A stretch of 64,000 nt of DNA from Melioribacter roseus (GTDB taxonomy: Bacteria > Bacteroidota > Ignavibacteria > Ignavibacteriales > Melioribacteraceae). The notes beneath the pieces were generated by a model that saw nothing but the letters and a program-made list of their open reading frames with translations, did no database searches and had not been told where the DNA came from. The DNA is taken from assembly GCA_020724265.1 (NCBI GenBank), contig DYHH01000004.1, forward strand, positions 62,001 through 126,000, in the 5' to 3' direction. The translations under genes and the position numbers were made by a program. This document shows positions 60,397 through 64,000 of this stretch, in pieces (position 1 is the stretch's first letter; each line of letters begins with the position of its first letter).

Positions 60397-61027
60397 GAAA
60401 GAAAGAGCATTAAAAATAGTAGAGCTGTTAAATCAAGAATATTTATCACCCAAACCGGCTTTAGAATATACAACTCCGTTTCAACTTCTTATAGCAACAA
60501 TACTTTCGGCACAATGCACGGATGAAAGGGTAAACATTGTTTCTAAAGATCTCTTTAAAAAATACAAATCGCCTAAAGATTTTATTAACGCCGACATTGA
60601 AGAACTTAAGAAAGATATTTTCTCAACAGGTTTCTACAATCAAAAAGCGAGGAGTATCGTTAACTGCTGCAATGAGTTGATTGAAAAATACAACGGGGAA
60701 GTACCGGCGGATTTCGAAAAGCTTACTTCTCTTCCCGGTGTAGGAAGAAAAACCGCATCGGTTGTTGCCGGCAACGCTTTCGGAATTCCGGCAATTGCTG
60801 TTGATACACATGTAAAACGATTATCAAATTTACTGGGGTTTGTAAAAACCGATAACCCGGAGAAAATAGAATCTGAATTAAAGGAATTACTGCCGGAAAG
60901 ATATTGGATTCAAACCTCACATTGGCTTGCAATTCACGGAAGAAAAATTTGTATTGCAAGAAGACCAAAATGCTTGAAATGCATTCTTGCAGATTATTGT
61001 CCGTCGTTTAATCAGAACAAAAATTAG
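60386..61027 (+). CDS. nth: Endonuclease III
   Basis: This 213-residue base-excision glycosylase/AP lyase removes oxidised pyrimidines. The HhH motif SLPGVGRKTASVVA holds catalytic Lys122, and Asp140 lies in AIAVDTHVKRL. The C-terminal [4Fe-4S] ligands are Cys189, Cys196, Cys199 and Cys205 (spacing 6-2-5). Complete and likely active. Overlap with the ferredoxin gene suggests a common mRNA. Confidence 0.96.
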   Translation: MQNKKERALKIVELLNQEYLSPKPALEYTTPFQLLIATILSAQCTDERVNIVSKDLFKKYKSPKDFINADIEELKKDIFSTGFYNQKARSIVNCCNELIEKYNGEVPADFEKLTSLPGVGRKTASVVAGNAFGIPAIAVDTHVKRLSNLLGFVKTDNPEKIESELKELLPERYWIQTSHWLAIHGRKICIARRPKCLKCILADYCPSFNQNKN

Positions 61028-61035
61028 GTGTTATC

Positions 61036-61602
61036 ATGAAAGATGCTGCTCACGATAGAGATTATTGCCATTCAATTCTTACTGAATATACAAAGAGTGA
61101 AAGTTTGTTAAAACATGCATACGCAGTTGAATCGTGCGTACGCGCATATGCAGAAAAATTAAATGAAGATGTTAAATATTGGGGTAATGTTGCTTTGCTT
61201 CACGATTTCGATTATGAAAAATATCCAACAGAAACTGAACATCCTTACAAGGGGAATGAGATTTTGAAGGAAAAGGGATTTGATGAAGAATTCAGAAAAA
61301 CTATTCTCTCTCATGCCGATTATACCGGTGAACTAAGAGATACTTTACTTAAAAAAGTTCTTTTTGCTTGTGATGAATTAGCGGGATTTATAACAGCGGT
61401 TACTTATGTTAGACCGAATAAAGATATAAATGAAGTCGAAGTAAAATCTGTTAAAAAGAAAATGAAAGACAAAGCATTTGCTCGTGCTGTTAATAGAGAT
61501 GATATTAAAAACGGTGCTGAACAGCTTGGTGTTGATCTTGATGAACATATAGCATTTTGTATTGACGCTATGAAAAGGGATAAATCTAAACTTGGACTCT
61601 AA
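61036..61602 (+). CDS. HD-domain hydrolase
   Basis: This 188-residue protein has His27, His56-Asp57 (ALLHDFDYEK), and likely Asp near 107, a compact HDIG-type phosphohydrolase core. These act on nucleotides or phosphates. It starts 8 nt after the nth stop. No extra domains are seen; the substrate is unknown. Confidence 0.82.
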   Translation: MKDAAHDRDYCHSILTEYTKSESLLKHAYAVESCVRAYAEKLNEDVKYWGNVALLHDFDYEKYPTETEHPYKGNEILKEKGFDEEFRKTILSHADYTGELRDTLLKKVLFACDELAGFITAVTYVRPNKDINEVEVKSVKKKMKDKAFARAVNRDDIKNGAEQLGVDLDEHIAFCIDAMKRDKSKLGL

Positions 61603-61826
61603 GTGAAATTCTTAGAAAATTTTGGCATAATTCACCCGAGATCACAAAAAGAATAAATACCGCTAAATGACTTGACAAATACCATCAATCTTAGGTATTT
61701 TTTCAACGTAAAAATTATAAGGAAGCATATAGAGAGAATTTTCTACGATTTTTTGGTATTGATTCAGTAAAGTTTTATTATTATTTCTCAGTATTCAGAA
61801 TATACCAAATTAAACAAGGTTAATTT

Positions 61827-64000
61827 ATGTTAAGAAAATTCTCAATAGTGTACTTCCTTTTTTTATGTCTAATTGTATCAGCAAAAGATGACATAAAAAT
61901 TATATCCTCTTCATCTAACTCTATCTTATTAGAATACACTCCTTATTTTACAGATACTTCACGGGTTTTTATTGATGGTAATGAGTATTTATCAATTAAC
62001 ATATATAGCGGATTTTTTGAATCCGATCCATTTATAAGTTCACCGGCAGTTCCTTATCGAAACATTATTGTCGGTGTTCCATCAGAATTCGGCAACACCA
62101 TCCAGGTGGTTGATGCAAAATTCGAGACAATCAATAATGTAATTAAACCCAATCCAGTTTTAGATGAAACGAAAGAAGAAGTAGAATTTTCATATAAAAT
62201 AAATTCGGATTATTATTCATATCAAAATAAAGAATTGGTAGGCTTTGGTGAGTTTGGATTATTCAGAGATTTACCTGTTCAAAAAATTATTTTAGCCCCT
62301 GTTCAATATGATGCCGCAACAAATACAGTAAAACTATATTCAAAAATTAGATTTAGAATTAACTTCTCAAGACCAACCAAGCAAACACAAAGAATAGAAG
62401 AAGACCTATCAAGCATTGTAATTAACTTTGATACTGCGCGTAATTGGGGTATCGCAAAAAGTCTCGATAGGATACAAGCAACCGTTCAAAATTCAGTGCT
62501 TGCTACCGGAACTTGGTATAAATTCGAAGCCCCGGAAGAAGGAATATATAGAATAGATCGAGCTCAACTTTCATCAATGGGTATTGACCCTAATACTGTG
62601 GATCCGAGAACAATAAAAATATACAACAACGGCGGTTACCAGTTAAGTGAAACCGTTACTGCACCAAGACCCAATGATCTTATTGAAAATGCAATTTTAG
62701 TAGTTGGAGAAGACGACGGTAGATTTGATCAGAACGATTATATTTTATTTTACGGAAGAGGAACGGACTTTTTTGAATATGATGCAAGTAGAAATAATAT
62801 AAGGAGATACAAACACGATTTCTCAAAAAAGAATTTTTATTTTATTACATCCGGTGGGTCTACCGGTAAAAGAATAAACTTAAAACCTTCTTTGAGTGAA
62901 CCCAACCCAATTATCCAAACGGAAACGGATTGTTATCTTCATCATGAAAAAGATTTGGTGAACTTAGGAAAAAGCGGAAGAGATTATTGGGGCGAAATGA
63001 TGACTTCGTCAATGCCGAGTCAAACTTTTATTAATACTCTGCATGAATTAGTTCCTTCTACAACTATTAATTATAATTTTCGATTGGCTAACTCTACACG
63101 TGTTGGCACTGCCAGTGCAATTAGTTTTAATATCCAGGAAAATGGACAGATAATATTTTCATCGACTTTAGCAGGTTGGACAACCAGATATCGGTACGGT
63201 TGGGATAGATCAGGTTCAGCTACTTTTACTGGTTCTCTACCCAATAATATGAGTACGTTAAAGTTCACAATAACTAATCCTGCTTCTAATTCTCAGGCAA
63301 ATATTGATTATTTCGAGATTAAGTACCGTAGAACTTTGCGCTCAAGCAATGATGAATTTATTTTCTATTCGGAACCCTTAAATGGGATTATTCAATTTAA
63401 CCTCACTAATTTTACAAACAGCAGTATTAACGTTTTTGAAATTACCGACCATGCAAACGTTCAGATGATTGAACCATTGTTTTTAAGCGGGGGCGAATTT
63501 AGATTTCAAGATAACGGAACACAAACTAATCGAAAAAAATATATTGGCTTAACAGGAACAAAATTCAAAACTCCATCAAATATTCAGTCTGTTCAGAATT
63601 CAAATATTCGAGGTATAACACCAGGTTCTGAATACATAATAATAGCACATAAAGAATTTACTTCACAAGCACAGAGATTAGCAAATTACAGGGCAAATCA
63701 ATCTCCAAAACCAATTAGCACATCTTTAGTATATGTTGATGAAATCTATAACGAGTTTTCAAGCGGTTCGTTAGACCCGACTGCAATAAGAGATTTTATT
63801 GCTTATGCATACAGTAATTGGCAGATAAGACCAAGTTTAGTGTTGTTATTCGGCGATGGAGACTATGATTATTTTGATATTGAAGGTAAGAATAAAAATT
63901 TTATTCCAACGTTTCAAACACGAGAATCTTTAGATGCAATAGAATCTTATCCTTTCGATGATTTTTACTCTCGAGTATCTGGTGATGATGTTAAACCTGA
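61827..64000 (+). CDS. PorU-like type IX secretion protease (C25 family), 5' part
   Basis: An open frame begins ATG 61827 with a signal peptide (MLRKFSIVYFLFLCLIVSA) and runs off the right edge after 724 codons without a stop. Segments such as GTWYKFEAPEEGIYRIDRAQLSSMGID and LLFGDGDYDYFD...IPTFQTRESLDAIESYPFDDFYS match PorU, the sortase that cleaves C-terminal signals of type IX cargo proteins at the outer membrane. The catalytic His/Cys part lies beyond the window, so activity cannot be judged. Confidence 0.82.
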   Translation, partial: MLRKFSIVYFLFLCLIVSAKDDIKIISSSSNSILLEYTPYFTDTSRVFIDGNEYLSINIYSGFFESDPFISSPAVPYRNIIVGVPSEFGNTIQVVDAKFETINNVIKPNPVLDETKEEVEFSYKINSDYYSYQNKELVGFGEFGLFRDLPVQKIILAPVQYDAATNTVKLYSKIRFRINFSRPTKQTQRIEEDLSSIVINFDTARNWGIAKSLDRIQATVQNSVLATGTWYKFEAPEEGIYRIDRAQLSSMGIDPNTVDPRTIKIYNNGGYQLSETVTAPRPNDLIENAILVVGEDDGRFDQNDYILFYGRGTDFFEYDASRNNIRRYKHDFSKKNFYFITSGGSTGKRINLKPSLSEPNPIIQTETDCYLHHEKDLVNLGKSGRDYWGEMMTSSMPSQTFINTLHELVPSTTINYNFRLANSTRVGTASAISFNIQENGQIIFSSTLAGWTTRYRYGWDRSGSATFTGSLPNNMSTLKFTITNPASNSQANIDYFEIKYRRTLRSSNDEFIFYSEPLNGIIQFNLTNFTNSSINVFEITDHANVQMIEPLFLSGGEFRFQDNGTQTNRKKYIGLTGTKFKTPSNIQSVQNSNIRGITPGSEYIIIAHKEFTSQAQRLANYRANQSPKPISTSLVYVDEIYNEFSSGSLDPTAIRDFIAYAYSNWQIRPSLVLLFGDGDYDYFDIEGKNKNFIPTFQTRESLDAIESYPFDDFYSRVSGDDVKP

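Overview
The window is about 64 kb of low-GC, gene-dense bacterial chromosome. The gene content points to the Bacteroidota/Chlorobiota/Ignavibacteriota assemblage, most likely an Ignavibacteria relative. The reasons are a LysW-dependent amino-acid pathway, a type IX secretion protease (PorU-like), NADH-type nuoE/nuoF next to nuoABCD, many lipoproteins and outer-membrane barrels, and frequent TTG starts. This placement is inference from gene content; no marker gene was compared.

Left part (1-12.2 kb). After the 5' tip of a minus-strand gene and an iron-type alcohol dehydrogenase comes a tightly packed LysW carrier-protein cluster: lysW, a homocitrate-synthase-like gene, lysX, lysY, a class II glutamine amidotransferase, lysZ and lysJ. 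It encodes entry into the alpha-aminoadipate (AAA) pathway plus carrier-bound conversion towards lysine; the homoaconitase, homoisocitrate dehydrogenase and LysK steps are not in the window. A six-gene complex I operon (nuoABCDEF) follows and ends at a clear terminator.

CRISPR region (12.2-25.1 kb). This is a complete type I-C system in the order cas3-cas5c-cas8c(with internal cas11c)-cas7c-[relic]-BRO-N gene-cas4-cas1-cas2-leader-array. The array has 48 repeats and 47 spacers. Unusual points are a BRO-N/antirepressor-like gene between the effector and adaptation genes, a 90-nt fragment that looks like the tail of a second cas7, a perfect hairpin between cas1 and cas2, loop-only repeat variants at the distal end, and a fossil repeat 105 nt beyond the array.

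Middle (25-40 kb). A minus-strand block holds a secreted M28 aminopeptidase and a fur-feoA-feoB-metallo-hydrolase iron operon. On the plus strand are dodecin, a Bcp peroxiredoxin and three consecutive genes (PTPS, GTP cyclohydrolase I, SDR) that together could make a biopterin-type cofactor. Next are an OmpA-family protein, an ECF sigma/anti-sigma/Spy-like envelope-stress module, tRNA-Leu, a TPR protein, a small barrel, and a fused DolK-like/DUF92 prenol kinase.

Right part (40-64 kb). An envelope cluster runs TPR protein - outer-membrane barrel - HU/SPOR protein - TolQ/ExbB - TolR/ExbD - TonB. A minus-strand set of small membrane proteins with a beta-propeller follows, then a ten-repeat lipoprotein, tRNA-Gln, a LysM lipoprotein, mannose-6-phosphate isomerase, a secreted BNR protein, a histidine kinase, tRNA-Glu, a thioredoxin-like ferredoxin, endonuclease III, an HD hydrolase, and the first 724 codons of a PorU-like type IX secretion protease cut by the window edge.
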